Of a DNA stretch of 64,000 bases, positions 10,338 to 21,024 are shown in pieces. Every line of letters starts with the position of its first letter. The stretch's first letter is position 1. Under the pieces are notes generated by a model, which saw only the letters and a list, made by a program, of their open reading frames with translations, was not told the DNA's origin and made no database searches. Both the position numbers and the translations under genes were made by a program. Source of the DNA: Polytrichum commune (Eukaryota; Streptophyta; Polytrichopsida; Polytrichales; Polytrichaceae); assembly GCA_950295325.1 (NCBI GenBank), contig OX485808.1, positions 9,488,501-9,552,500 of the forward strand, written 5' to 3'.

Positions 10338-10763
10338 TTAACGACGAAGACGCTTATGGGGACCTTTGCCATTTTTGTCACCGTCATGTTTATGACAATG
10401 GTCAATCCCTAAACTATGAACTGCAGTGCATCCTGCGCAACCGAGTCCTTGATGTTTGGGACGTGGGGCACCCCTTGATAGAGATCTAGAGTAAGTTCCC
10501 GGTTTAATAACCCCTGCTTTAGAATAGGCATGATTCTGGAAAGTAGACTTGTCCTCTATCATCTTTGCATCATCCGCCTGCAAAGATGGAGACCGTGGAT
10601 GTGGAGTGTGATCTGCGACCGCCGGAGTAACGGAGCAGTCAGGGGGGTTGGCAATCTTCATGTTGTTGTCGACTGCAGAACCATCGATGGACAACGTGGT
10701 GTGAATTTGAGATGAAATAGGAGCACCTAAAGGAGCAAGACTTGGGAGACCATCAGTACCCAT
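10338..10763 (-). CDS. Unrecognised small protein with Cys/His-rich basic C-terminus
   Basis: I chose the ATG at 10763 (MGTDGLPSL), which gives about 141 residues; the frame is open slightly further upstream without ATG. The N-terminal half is Ser/Pro/Ala-rich. The C-terminal part has GCAGCTAVHSLGIDHCHKH, a possible zinc-binding cluster (CxxC, H, CxH), and ends in a very basic tail (PHKRLRR) that could be nuclear targeting. It lies upstream of MULE-A on the same strand and may be an accessory gene of that element. No family was recognised, and it could be an exon of a larger gene. Confidence 0.35.
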   Translation of the reverse strand: MGTDGLPSLAPLGAPISSQIHTTLSIDGSAVDNNMKIANPPDCSVTPAVADHTPHPRSPSLQADDAKMIEDKSTFQNHAYSKAGVIKPGTYSRSLSRGAPRPKHQGLGCAGCTAVHSLGIDHCHKHDGDKNGKGPHKRLRR

Positions 10764-10805
10764 TGGAGAAGAATATGATGATATGACATGAAGGAATGGG
10801 TACAA

Positions 10806-11147
10806 GTAATGGGTACAAGTAATGGGGTATTATATACACCAAGGGTAGACACCAATACCCGAATATTTGACAACCTGGTAGATCAATTAATAGACAATAT
10901 ATATTCATGTAAATAGTGGACAACATGTTTCATTTAGGATTAGATGTACTACAATAATAGTCATTACTTTATCAAAACAATATAGCTGACACCGATTAGG
11001 TAGATTAGACACTAGCGGCGCCTTTTGTAGTGTTTTAATGCAGTGTGGATAAACCGAGGAATAAATAAAGAAATTGCAGGTTAATTATCTAAATCCAAGA
11101 TAATAGGAACATAATCATGGCGCCTAGATGCTTGAGTATGGTAAGAG
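10806..11147. other. Intergenic, AT-rich
   Basis: Contains a short direct repeat GGGTACAAGTAATG near 10800-10825. Otherwise nothing recognised. Confidence 0.4.
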
Positions 11148-12715
11148 ATGAACACTCGGTTGAGAGCGAGAGCAGAACGAGAAGTGAGGAGGAGTATTGA
11201 GAAACAGAGGCGGATTGAGAGAAAGGAGAGGTTCGCTACTAGAGATAACGTAGTGACCCCGTACAAATTGAGGTCAACCATGGGAAGAAAAGGAGATAAT
11301 TCAAAAAAAGCTACTCACAGTCGTTCAAAGCGATATGTTGAGTTATTTGAAAAGGCGGAGGTTGCTCCCATTAGGTTATTCTCTTTAGGAGAGGAAGACA
11401 ACTCTGTGGAAAACGAAGAAATTCAGGTATGCTCTGGTTACATTACATTCATGTTGAATTTATTCAAAGTTTATGAGTCCCTGGCATAGTTGGCTTGAAA
11501 GGGAATCATTATGTCTTCAGAGGCAGCTCCCCTATACAATCAACATCAATTGTTGAAGATACTTTGTCGCATCATTGCAAGTTTGGAACCAAACCTAAAC
11601 CTGGTTCCGGGCAGAGGCAACAGCAACCAGGAAGCGCAGCATCGAGTGAATCTACTTCGGAAAAGGACGACACTTGTATGTGTGCGTAAAGCGGGGAGCG
11701 AAGAGCTTAGAGCGGTGATGTGGAGAGCGGATAGCAGAGAGTGATTAAATTTAGCAAACTTCTTAGACCAAATTTAGATTTTAAAAAATAGACTGGAATA
11801 TGCTTCGAATATTCCAGAATCTACTAAAAATAATAAAAAATATTGACCTATTTCTGTGGAATGTATAGGTCCAAATCTAACTCACAAGGCCCTATATTTG
11901 AAATGATCTCATTACATTTCGGAACCGGGAAGTGCTAAAATGAAATAGCATTAAAATAAAACGTATAAGTATATGATTAACATCAATGATGATCCATGGA
12001 AAGAACAAACAAAAATAAGCATATCGAAGTTTGTATAATTGAAGAATGAGTCAATAAAAATATAAAGGTCGGCCAACTTGCTCCGATTTTATTCTATTAC
12101 TTTTGTCTTTGTCCTATGTGTGAGTCGAACAATTATTGTTTGTGGTCGAAGACATTATCTTCGAACTCAATATATATTAGGACATAAGTTAGAGTCTTGT
12201 ATAGACGCATGCACACAATGGGAGAGGAGAGAAAAACGTTTGTTGGCCTAGGATGAGAAAATGAAATTAGAAGTCTAGGAGATCCCGATGTTCCTTTTAT
12301 TCCATCGCCGGAACGTGACATACGTGCTGGAAATCAATGTAGTGATGATTACGACCTCACTCCATTTTCGCAGTCTACACAAGCCCGGAGGTGGAGGATG
12401 TAGGAGGAGCAGAAACAAAACACAAAAAAAGTTAGGTGGCATTTTGATGTGCTGGAGAAGGACGCTGGTGTGAATGAAATCGCTGTTGTGAATGAAGAGA
12501 ATACGACGAACAGGGATGATGAGGTGACTGAAGTAGGGGAATCTTCAAAGTCTATGTCGTTTCGGCAAAGGATGAGAGGAAGTGAGCCGCATCATCTTCC
12601 ATTGAAGGATCGACTAAAGGATAAAACGGTCCCATACATGGATTTGTTTCGGCCGGGCCCACCTCCATCAAGAAGGGACGATGATACATATAGAAGAATT
12701 GCAAAACGGAAGTAG
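11148..12715 (+). CDS. Unrecognised basic nuclear-type protein, probably spliced
   Basis: A plausible first exon, 11148-11426, encodes a very Arg/Lys-rich start (MNTRLRARAEREVRR) with a coiled-coil-like stretch, then an acidic end, and stops at a donor (ATTCAG|GTATGC). A plausible last exon, 12404-12715, follows an ATGTAG acceptor. It encodes an acidic stretch, then PYMDLFRPGPPPSRR, and ends RRIAKRK. The link between the two exons is inferred, and an extra exon may lie near 11.5 kb. The gene lies between MULE-A and MULE-B and could be an accessory gene of one of them. Function unknown. Confidence 0.35.
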
Positions 12716-12921
12716 ATATGATAGACAAAGGTAGCACCTCCAATTTGAACTAGAAGTCACTTGACAATTTTGTACTGTAATAAAACATTTTGAATAGAAT
12801 AAATAAGAATCCATCATATTATAGCAAACATCTTTATTATAGCAAACACTTATGAGTATACATGATGTCCACAATCGGTACATCTATTAGGGCACAATGT
12901 ATAGGTAGACAGATATGAATT

Positions 12922-15900
12922 CTAAGAAGTAGGTTGTGTCAAGAGACTCCCTTCGAGGATGAGTTTGACTTCATTGAAGCTAAATGTTGGGGCGTGAATG
13001 AACAAATTCACTTCTGGATCTAAATTAGAAACCTTGATGAAGATGCAATACAAATGCTTACAATTGAGATAAGAATTGCGTTTGCGGCCGAACTTGGAAA
13101 TCATATCCACAAAGTTCGCACAATTACACTCTGGATAAGAACTCACTGTCACCTAACACCATATTCGTTATTTTGGGAGATTTCCAGTCTCCCAATTTGA
13201 TGACAATTTAGGTGGAGTCGACCTAAAATGTACCCAGTGGGTACATTTTAGGTCGACTCCACCTAAACTGTATTTTTCCAAAATCATGGAATTTTCCCAT
13301 TATGATGAATATGGTGTTACCTGGTATATGGGGGGTTGGGGTTCTGACTTGGACTGCAGTGAGATAATGCAGCCAAATCCCGGTTGAGGGATTATAGTTA
13401 ACTTCAGAACAGTACCATGCATAGCTTCAGCAGAGGCAACCATCTGCCTCTGCTTTGCCGAAGGTGCGCTGGTGCATCGCCGAACAACCTTGGACAATCT
13501 TGTCGGAGGGATGAAGTCTGGGAATTCCGGAATACGGATTCCAGACATATCCAGGGGGGGAGCGGAGTTGGTGAAAAGTCGAGTCGGTGAGATGCGCTCC
13601 TTTGGTGGGAGTTGAAAACCTGCGTTCTCAAGGGCGAAGATCTCCGAACGGGTGAGGTTGGTACCAATCTTGACGGGCCAAATTGGGGGAATGGGAGGTT
13701 TCTCTTGACCATCAGTGAACGGCATGACCCATTTCCGACGAGGGCCCTTTACCCAACGCTCTATGTCGTCCGGGCAGAAGACGAAATCCGTGCGCTTCAT
13801 AGATTGGAGTTTGTAATGATGCCACATACCGGTGTAGGTGGGCGCAGGGACGCTCTTGTTATGGGTGACGATTCTTGCGGTGCATTGTTTTTTCGTGCCC
13901 GCATGATTAGCCCAACAAGACTTCCCAGAGGTATAGGGTATGCGGGCAATATGCCAAAGAGAGACATCTACTTTGGTTTCTTGCACGGCGGTGACACGCT
14001 GGAAACCAAGTCCTGCAGGTGAAGGCACTTGAACCTCTTGTACAGAGGGGAAGACTCCTCAATGATAGTAGGCAGTGATGCAGGTTGAGAGCGAGTGACT
14101 CGCTTACCGGGGGGAGGGCGAGAGAAGTTCACGGTATCGGGACGGTGGGTCTCGCCATCATCACCAATTGGAGTGTCTGGTCTTCGCTTCTGGGATCCAA
14201 ACACCTCGGCGCCCTCAAGGTGGGGATCACGAGTGCAAAACTCTTCCCCATCGGGCATGTCGAGCAAGACCTTCTGCAACACTGTGGGGTCGCCAGTACG
14301 CTGAGCTCGACGTTGAGCACTCCTAAGCTTGAGTTCTTCTTTGCTTGGACCATCTCCGCCAATACCACCTTTAAGGAATGTGTAGTATGCAACAACTTGT
14401 AGGAAGGCGCGAATGTAGTCGTCCACCGTAGCCACATATAAATCTCCACCCTTGTTGCCCGATGCCTGAAGCCACTTGTTGTGGACGGACTCCGCAAGAT
14501 TGCACGACGGCATCTCAGCCAACTGGTCTTGAGTCAGAACCTTTTCCTGATTGGAGAGTGCAGAGGGAGTATTAGAGGGAGCACAAAGAGAGGAAACTAA
14601 ATCCAGGAAAAAAGAATAATGAAGCATGAAGGGGATGTACCAGTTCCATGAAACCACCCCATTGAAGGTAGCGGAAATGCCAGAAAGCAAGCCAGAGCTG
14701 GAGGTGTTTGAGACCGTCTTCACTTGTACAATTCGATGATGCCCACCAAGCCTTGATAGCTAGATACCTAGTCTCCGCCTCTGCCATAGAGGACGCATTG
14801 CGATATTGAAGGCAAAGGTGTCTATGTTGGTCTTATAACTCATGCTTTATGTACGATTTCGTATGTTTCTCGAGCGACTGTTTCCAATGAAAAAAAAAAG
14901 TACGCTCACGGCCCTCCATTGGAATTTTGGGATCTCCTGAACCATACACAATGCGCACAGCGTTCCAATTTGCTTGCGCACTGTCCGCCATGAAGCCAAT
15001 GAACGTTGGATGCGGGATACCGTGGCGGGCCATGACGTGGTTGAGGATCTGCCAGAAGAGCACTTGGGCATCCTTATCCTCCGATTGGAAATCACAACAT
15101 GAAATGGTCATGACCCGTTGATAAGTCCCATCATACACATGAGCGGCCATGGTGGTCCACCCTTTGACCCGCTTGACGTGATCGGACATAATCCAGGCGT
15201 TCTCAAGGTCCCCACCCGGTTGCATCCGACGAACCAAAACCACACCGCTTCCAGGACCAACCTCCGACATCTTGAAGACGAACACCTTGTCGGCATCGTC
15301 ACCTTGTCCTGGGAATTGGTTCCGTTGGACGTAGGCCCAATTGCTAACGCCTCGGAGCTTAGCGATGCCATCCATAACACCGAACCTTCGCAAAAATTTG
15401 AAAGAGGTAACCTTAGAACGAAGGTTTGGGGAATTCAACTCTCTACAGCTCTCAAACACAGGTTCGAGCTCCTTTAGGGAGAGGAGACGATGTTTGTCAC
15501 TATCCTCGGAAAGGAGGAACTCACCAACAATGTCCTTGCTGGCTTCAAGGACGATCTTGCTGTGCGTGGCTTGAGGTGTACGCTCAACGTGCTCCTCGAG
15601 AAGAGCATTGATGCGCTTCCGACTGTGTCTGCAGTCTCCAACCTTCACGGGATGTTGATGAGTTCCGATATGAATGCAGGCTCTTTGGGAGAAATTCTTC
15701 CCATGGACGTAGAAAATTTTCGCCTCGCAGAGTGCAATGCATTTGGGAGGTTGTTTGCAGATCCTGCACACAAGAGTAGATCCGGATGGCACAATGCCAG
15801 AGAGAGGGAAAGGCTGAGTAGTGAAACCATCAAATTCCGTGTCGTTGACCTGAGAGATACGATGGGCGCGTTGAAGGTAATCACAAGTAGGGTTTTGGCA

Positions 15901-16851
15901 TTGGAGATGGCCAACACAGGTAGAGGAACGAAATACAAGGCCAACGTCGTTTGTGATGTTGGTGGTTTGCGTTCTCGTCCAAACATGGCCATCATATTGC
16001 TTGTCCATGTCGTCCATGGACTTGGCCCTGGATTGAGATGAAGAGAATTTTGGTGCAGGGAGGACAAATAACTGGGTACCATCGAAACGAGGGGGAAGGT
16101 GATTAACCTCTTGGATTTTGATTTTATCGTAATCTATTTTCTTGAGGACACTTTTACTACCGGGTATAGAACCAAGACGACGAAGACATTGAACAATAGG
16201 TGGTGGAGGTTTGGACGTAGACGGTACCGAAGGAGATAAAGGCGCATAGCGAGAAGGAGAAGGCGTTACAAAGGAATCAGAGGGAAACAAAGAAGGGGAA
16301 TCATGAACAGCAGCCTTATGCACTGGTGGAGATTTAGACGTAGACGGGACCGAAGGAGATAAAGGCACAGAGCGAGAAGGAGAAGGCGTTACAAAGGAAT
16401 CAGAGGGAAACAAAGAAGGGGAATCATGAACAGCAGCCTTCTTCACAGATACATCTTCAGTCGAAGAATCAGACAAGTCTACAACATTCTCTATGTCAGG
16501 CTCGGTCTTGACACTTATTACAGGAGGTGTGCTAAAGTCAGCAGTGGAAGATCGAAGAGGAGCAAGGAGTTCTATTGACACTCTCATCTCAGAATCTGGC
16601 CAGCCAACAACCCTATACTGTCCAGCGCCAAGCTCCCACACATTGCCATTGTCAGTTAGCTTGGAGGACTCATGGAAGGTATGAACGAGCAATCCAGTAT
16701 CAGGATCGAAGATCTCACGCTCTACCCATACTGTATCAGCTTGAAGAGAGAACCTAATGCAAAGATGACGCTCCGAGACAACAGCAATACCCTGTGCATC
16801 GATGGGGAAGAGAATAGGGACGCCGATGCCATGAGAACGAATTTCGGCCAT
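12922..16851 (-). pseudogene. MULE-like transposase gene, copy B, with SWIM finger
   Basis: Starts at ATG 16851 (MAEIRSHG, aligned with MULE-A MATIRALH). It has an N-terminal domain, a Ser/Pro linker with a 120-bp internal duplication (about 16200-16430), and a zinc region CVGHLQCQNPTC...CIHIGTHQHPV. D1 is in VYDGTY (about residue 574) and D2 in GFMADSAQANW (about 623). The E is in CNLAESVHNKW after an intron at 14547-14640. A C-terminal SWIM zinc finger (CNC...CKH) at 12924-13150 is separated by the MITE 13155-13318, and the frame is restored if the MITE and one ACCT are removed. Damage: an in-frame TAA at 14833-14835 (Gln in MULE-A), an apparent one-base deletion in a C run near 14055, and the CxxH Cys replaced (RTFFFHW). 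It carries VKTEP followed by VVDLSDSS, a SUMO-site plus SIM pattern. Catalytic D/D/E and SWIM together make MULE a firm call. Confidence 0.88.
13155..13318. mobile_element. 164-bp MITE with the giant-element termini
   Basis: The ends read AACACCATATTC and GAATATGGTGTT, about 25 of 31 positions match in inverted orientation, and the element is flanked by a 4-bp duplication ACCT (13151-13154 and 13319-13322). Inside is a perfect 61-bp hairpin (13207-13267): 30-bp arms around a single G. The termini match those of elements 1 and 2 with one change (T to C at position 6), so this is a non-autonomous relative. It split the SWIM exon of MULE-B. Confidence 0.9.
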
Positions 16852-17190
16852 TGAGGTAGAAGACATGAAGGCAGAGAAAATACAAACGTAAATGAACAAA
16901 GATGCAAAGATTTATATAGGAGAAGAATGGTGAAGACAAACGTTGTGATGACACCACGTCCATCACCGAAGGAACAGAAGACGTAGAAGTAATGTTTATA
17001 TAAAAAGAATAGGGAAAGGATGCCAAAAAAGGAAAAAATGGGACGGCTGCCTGAAATAGGGAAACCCTAACCCTCAAGCACTGGCAATATAAAGAACAAT
17101 ACAAGCAAAGGAACGAGTTATTATGTGAGTGCGATGCCCTAATAGAAGAGGATAGGAGAGAGACGAGTATTGGCAAACCGGGACGCACAC
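16852..17190. promoter_or_regulatory. Divergent intergenic region between MULE-B and a plus-strand gene
   Basis: About 340 bp separates the MULE-B start (minus) from the ATG at 17191 (plus), so it probably holds promoters for both. TATA-like TTTATATA stretches lie at 16911-16918 (minus gene side) and 16993-17000. No other motif was recognised. Confidence 0.35.
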
Positions 17191-17535
17191 ATGAAGGAAC
17201 CAGGAAATAGTCAAGTCTCCACTGCCGATCCTGGAAGAAAGAGGAAGAAAAGAAAGGGAGGCACGAGTTTTAGCAATTCTAAACAGAGGCGACGGAGAGA
17301 ACTTAGGAAGAAGGAGCAAACTTGTACTCAGGGAAGTGAGCCACCAACAGATTTGAGCAAGACGGGCGGAGAGGACGAGATAGGGACATATAGCAGGAAC
17401 GAGGAGCTGGAACGGATAGAGGAAGAACGGGAGCACAGTGAATCACGCGAACCATCGATGGGAGAGAGCGAGCAACGAAGCAATTCCGACACGAGCGGAT
17501 TGGAGGAGGAGACAAAAGAAGACTCAATAAGCAAT
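17191..17535 (+). CDS. Unrecognised Lys/Arg- and Glu-rich protein, first exon
   Basis: Opens with ATG at 17191 (MKEPGNSQV), has a strongly basic cluster (RKRKKRKGG, then RRRRELRKK) and then an acidic Glu/Ser-rich part. It ends at a good donor, AGCAAT|GTAAGT (17536). Element 2 inserted 200 bp further on, so any later exons are now beyond 35105 or lost. It lies head to head with MULE-B and may be a second gene of that MULE. No family recognised. Confidence 0.35.
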
Positions 17536-17743
17536 GTAAGTATGGGTTTAGGGTTTGATGCACGAGGGTCAGATATACATTTTGGTTATATGGAAAATGA
17601 CATGTTGAAATTGAGGTATGTAATGTGAATCTTCATAAAGTGCATGTTGACTGGATGTGGAAAATGACCCATAAAATGAATGTTAACCAGACAGGTAGTT
17701 GTAGGAAGTTCTCATTTTGTTTAAATGAATTCATCATGAAAGA

Positions 17744-17774
17744 AACACTATATTCGGTATTTGGAGACTTTTTG
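17744..17774 (+). repeat. Element 2 left terminal inverted repeat
   Basis: Begins AACACTATATTCG and continues with a GGAGACTTTTTG block that the right end repeats in inverted form with four changes in total. Preceded by AAGA. Confidence 0.92.
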
Positions 17775-18145
17775 TTGATTATGATACTATATAAGGATGC
17801 ACATTTCAAAATTGGACCAGTAATGACGACTAAAATTCCCATATGTATAATGGTATGCTACTATTATTATACATAAAGGCATGGAAGTGAACAAAAATGT
17901 GAGGCATACATGAAAATAGTTGCGTATGAAATGACAACTCGTTATGAATGGAAGGGAAGATGCGAAGAATGAATGGAAGTTGAATGAATTAATTGGGATT
18001 GAAATACAATTATAATGGAAATACCATCAATGTCTTGAGTAACTTGGAATAGCATAGAAAATAAGCACTTAAATATGTTCTACACCTAAGCCCATTTAGG
18101 GAGTCCGTCCCACTAGTACGCTTCTAGTCACACTAGTCCGACCCA
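17775..18145. other. Element 2 left subterminal region
   Basis: AT-rich, no gene seen. It lies between the TIR and the end of gene C. No palindromes of the element's family were noticed here. Confidence 0.4.
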
Positions 18146-19011
18146 CTATTTTTTTTTTGCGGCTAAGTCCTTTTTTTTGGCGGCCTCCATGGCTCTAAAA
18201 ATCTCAGGCCCACGACTGAATCCTTGTGTGTTGCCTGGATAGGAATATGTGTCGTTCTTGCATGTTTCAGGACGCGCTCCCGAATTGTACGAGGTGGTAT
18301 TATAAGTAGAATACGAGGGCGTTTGCGAAAGGGAACGTCTTGCGCTTCTCCGGAGGGCCAGACAACGATCGGACTCGGAAGATGCGGCCTTGAGGGCGTG
18401 CCTATCCAAGGAGGACGTGGAGGAGGGCCGGGCACCAAGCGAGCGGGTAGCCACCTGCGAAACAACGTTATAGGAAGATAAGAATAGGAATGGAGTGGGG
18501 AAAATAATGAGGGCGGTTTGGGATGGACGCTCGTAAAGAGAACGGCACGCACACGGAAGACAAGGAAAGCAAAAGCGGGAAAGGGGTTTAGGGTTGAGGA
18601 GGGCACCTTGGCTTTGGGGACGTCCATGCGGGGAACGGTGGGAACGAGGGGGGCGTCGACGGGAGCATCCGGAGCCGATGGAACTATTGCAATGTTGGAT
18701 GGCGGGGGGGAGTCGAGGCGTGGAGGGCCCACGATCGTGGAGGACGTTGAGGGGGGAGGAACGGAGTCGGCGGGGGCAAAGTCCATGCGGAGACGCCGGC
18801 TCGGCCCGTGACGAGCGACGGCGTCGTCCCTCGAGGGCGAGAGGTGTCCCAAACGAACGAGCGTCCGTTTCTCCTTGGAGAGGGGGGAGGGCGACGGGGC
18901 GTACGCGCGGGGGACAAGTGGTGGGGGCGGGCTGTTGACGACGCCGACGTCGCGGGAGTAATCCACGGCCGAGGCCGCGTCGACCGCCGAGAACTGGTAG
19001 AGGGATGGCAT
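18146..19011 (-). CDS. Element 2 gene C: Ser/Pro-rich protein of unknown function
   Basis: Probable start ATG 19011 (MPSLYQFSAVDAAS). The first part is Pro/Ser/Arg-rich with DYSRDVGVVNSPPPP and PSPSPL, matching element 1 gene C (DYSKEPLDAGVVDSPPP, SPSPSPL). After an intron ending TTTCGCAG (about 18458), the second exon starts with VATRSLGAR. It then has a Tyr/Ser-rich stretch, the conserved GFSRGPEIFRAMEA (element 1: GYSRGAEIFRNVEA) and a Lys/Ala tail. The conserved C-terminal motif and matching intron support a real gene. It lies just downstream of the HAD-like gene on the same strand. Mostly low complexity, and its role is unknown. Confidence 0.5.
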
Positions 19012-19219
19012 TTGGAAGTCCGTGACGTCGCGGGAAGGGGAGGCAGGGGGCGAGAGGGGACGGGAAGGGCCGTCGACCACGGGGGCGTCGCATATGGGGG
19101 CAGACTATGGGCAAGAACAACAACAACAACAACAATCACAACAACAAAAGACATCCAAAAACGCAGCAAGCATTAGTAAATGTGAACCACATGATACAAA
19201 GCAAAGACATGGAGGCGTT

Positions 19220-19966
19220 TCAAATCAATTTATTGAGTTTGGCGAGCCTCATGATGCTCTTGAATACATTATCACGGGGGCTTAAACCCACATTGCCGAT
19301 GGGGTTGGACCTAACAAAATATGGTATGCTACCGGCGTGGACAACAAGCCTTCTAAGGTAAGGCGCTAGCGTATCGACCAAAAACGTGTCATTCCTATCA
19401 CCGGTCCTAGTGGCGGGGAAGATGACGTTCCCCGGGGGGTTCAAGACGCTTTTGGTGGGGTTGTCGTCGACGAGGATGGTGTTCTCGGGGGTCGGCCACC
19501 ACCCGTGGGGTACCCCCTGCAGCCGGGGGATGCCCCGCCACAGTCTTCACCTCAGGACCTTGAGGAATTGTTGTCCTCCGCCACGACCGCCGAACTTTGG
19601 AACCGGCATACCCTTTTCGTCAAGCAATTCATCGCAATCCTCTTGGCCGAGGAAGAGGCAAGGGCTCGGAAGATCGCGGAAGAGGAAGTCGACGATTGGC
19701 TCGGTGTTCTCCATGACCATGGAGCTCCACACAATGATGTGAGCTACATCGAGCACCTCTCGAAGGAAGTCACACAGGCCGGGACGGGCGCGGACAGCCT
19801 TGCGGTTAATGAGAGTGTCGAGCTCTCCGTCATAGTCCCTTTCGTCAGGGTGACGGAAGGGACGCGTGGGGACCCGGGGGATGTGTTCGGTGTGACACAA
19901 CACCCCGTTCAAGTCGAACACGACGAACGGTTTGTTTCGGGTAAGACGTCCACTGGTCGAGGGTTT
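19220..19966 (-). pseudogene. Element 2 FCP1/HAD-like phosphatase gene, broken
   Basis: Homologue of the intact gene at 44320-45069. HAD motif I reads FDLNGVL, motif II IVWSS, and the DD motif VDDNPTKS (about 19465). The C-terminus (VRSNPIGN...SPRDN...LAKLNKLI) matches element 1 (VRNNPIGE...DPRDH...HAKFNKLI). An in-frame TGA at 19547-19549 lies between motifs II and IV. The reading frame continues upstream past 19921 (RNKPFVVFDLNG), so the true start is probably in an exon near 19970 or further up. In the HAD/FCP1 family the motif is DxDx(T/V); here the second Asp is Asn in both copies. Confidence 0.75.
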
Positions 19967-20104
19967 CCGACCTATCTCCGGGGGGATCCTGTGATTAACA
20001 ACTCGACTAGTTTAATTCTATGATCCAATAAATAACATTGCATTAAGGAAAATACGATGATGCGAGGAAAATAGTGCAAGGAGAATGTGGTCAAGTGCAG
20101 ACTT

Positions 20105-21024
20105 GCGAACGAGCGTTCGTGAATGAAGGCTAGGGTGGCGCACCATTTACGAACGCTCGTTCGTGAAGGAGGTGGACAGATGGTCGCACCCTTTTGCGAA
20201 CGGGCGCTCGTTAATGAGGTGGGTGTGAAAGTGTAATGATGCGCATGAACATACATAATACAAGATGCGATACGATACAATAAGTTTGGGAGATGCGACG
20301 TAGAGATCATCTGCTCATATATTAATTCGGTGAATATTTACAATTGTCTCACGTGATAATTTTTCATAGTTTCCTATGGCAAATACATGCCGAGTTCTAC
20401 ATAATTTATCGGGCTAAGGGTCCACGTAGAGAAGGGTCCTCACAAGCCTCGTGATGCTGATGGACAGGAACCGCCAAGAACACAACGCGCATGGGTTAGT
20501 GCTTACGAACACGCGTTCGTGAAATGAGTGGTATTCTCAGAGGAGAGTTACCTCGTCATCGGGGGGAGGGGCAGCGGCGCTGGACCGAGCAGTTCCCTCC
20601 TCTTCGATTAACGAACGCGCGTTCGTAATCCCCATTGGGCCAGCCGCCTCTGTCTCCATGGCAACTGTGGCACGCTCCGACTGTGACGCCTGGGTCTGCA
20701 CAATGTGGTCCGCGTCGTCGTCGTCGTCGTCTCCGCCCAGGTCGAGAGTGTCCATGCGGACATCCTCCATCTCCGCGGATGGATGTCGTCCCAGGTCAGG
20801 GCTCTCAACGTCCATTCCTTGGACAGCTGCCGCGTCATTGGGGCTCCCCTGCGTTTCCTCCACAATGACCATGTCAGTGTGTTGCGCAGATTCATCGCCC
20901 TGCCTATCCACTACCCTCGGGTCGACTGTCAAAGAGGCGGTGTCAGTGACTGAGGCCAGTCCTACCCTTGGAGGGGGGGGGAGTTAGGACTGCCGGACCT
21001 GAGGATTCACGAACGCGCGTTCGT
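20105..21024. repeat. Element 2 palindromes in the gene A 3' part
   Basis: Six copies of the ACGAACG-NN-CGTTCGT palindrome start at 20105, 20149, 20196, 20505, 20611 and 21009. Three have one or more mismatches. Those at 20611 and 21009 lie in gene A coding sequence (translated as TNARSL and RTRVRE). The corresponding part of element 1 gene A also carries its own palindromes at 45581, 45904 and 45973. Confidence 0.88.

Noticed and set aside
18224..19285. Plus-strand Gly/Arg-rich frames opposite element 2 gene C
   Set aside because: Mirror frames of a GC-rich Ser/Pro gene. The minus strand has matching blocks and an intron shared with element 1, the plus strand does not.
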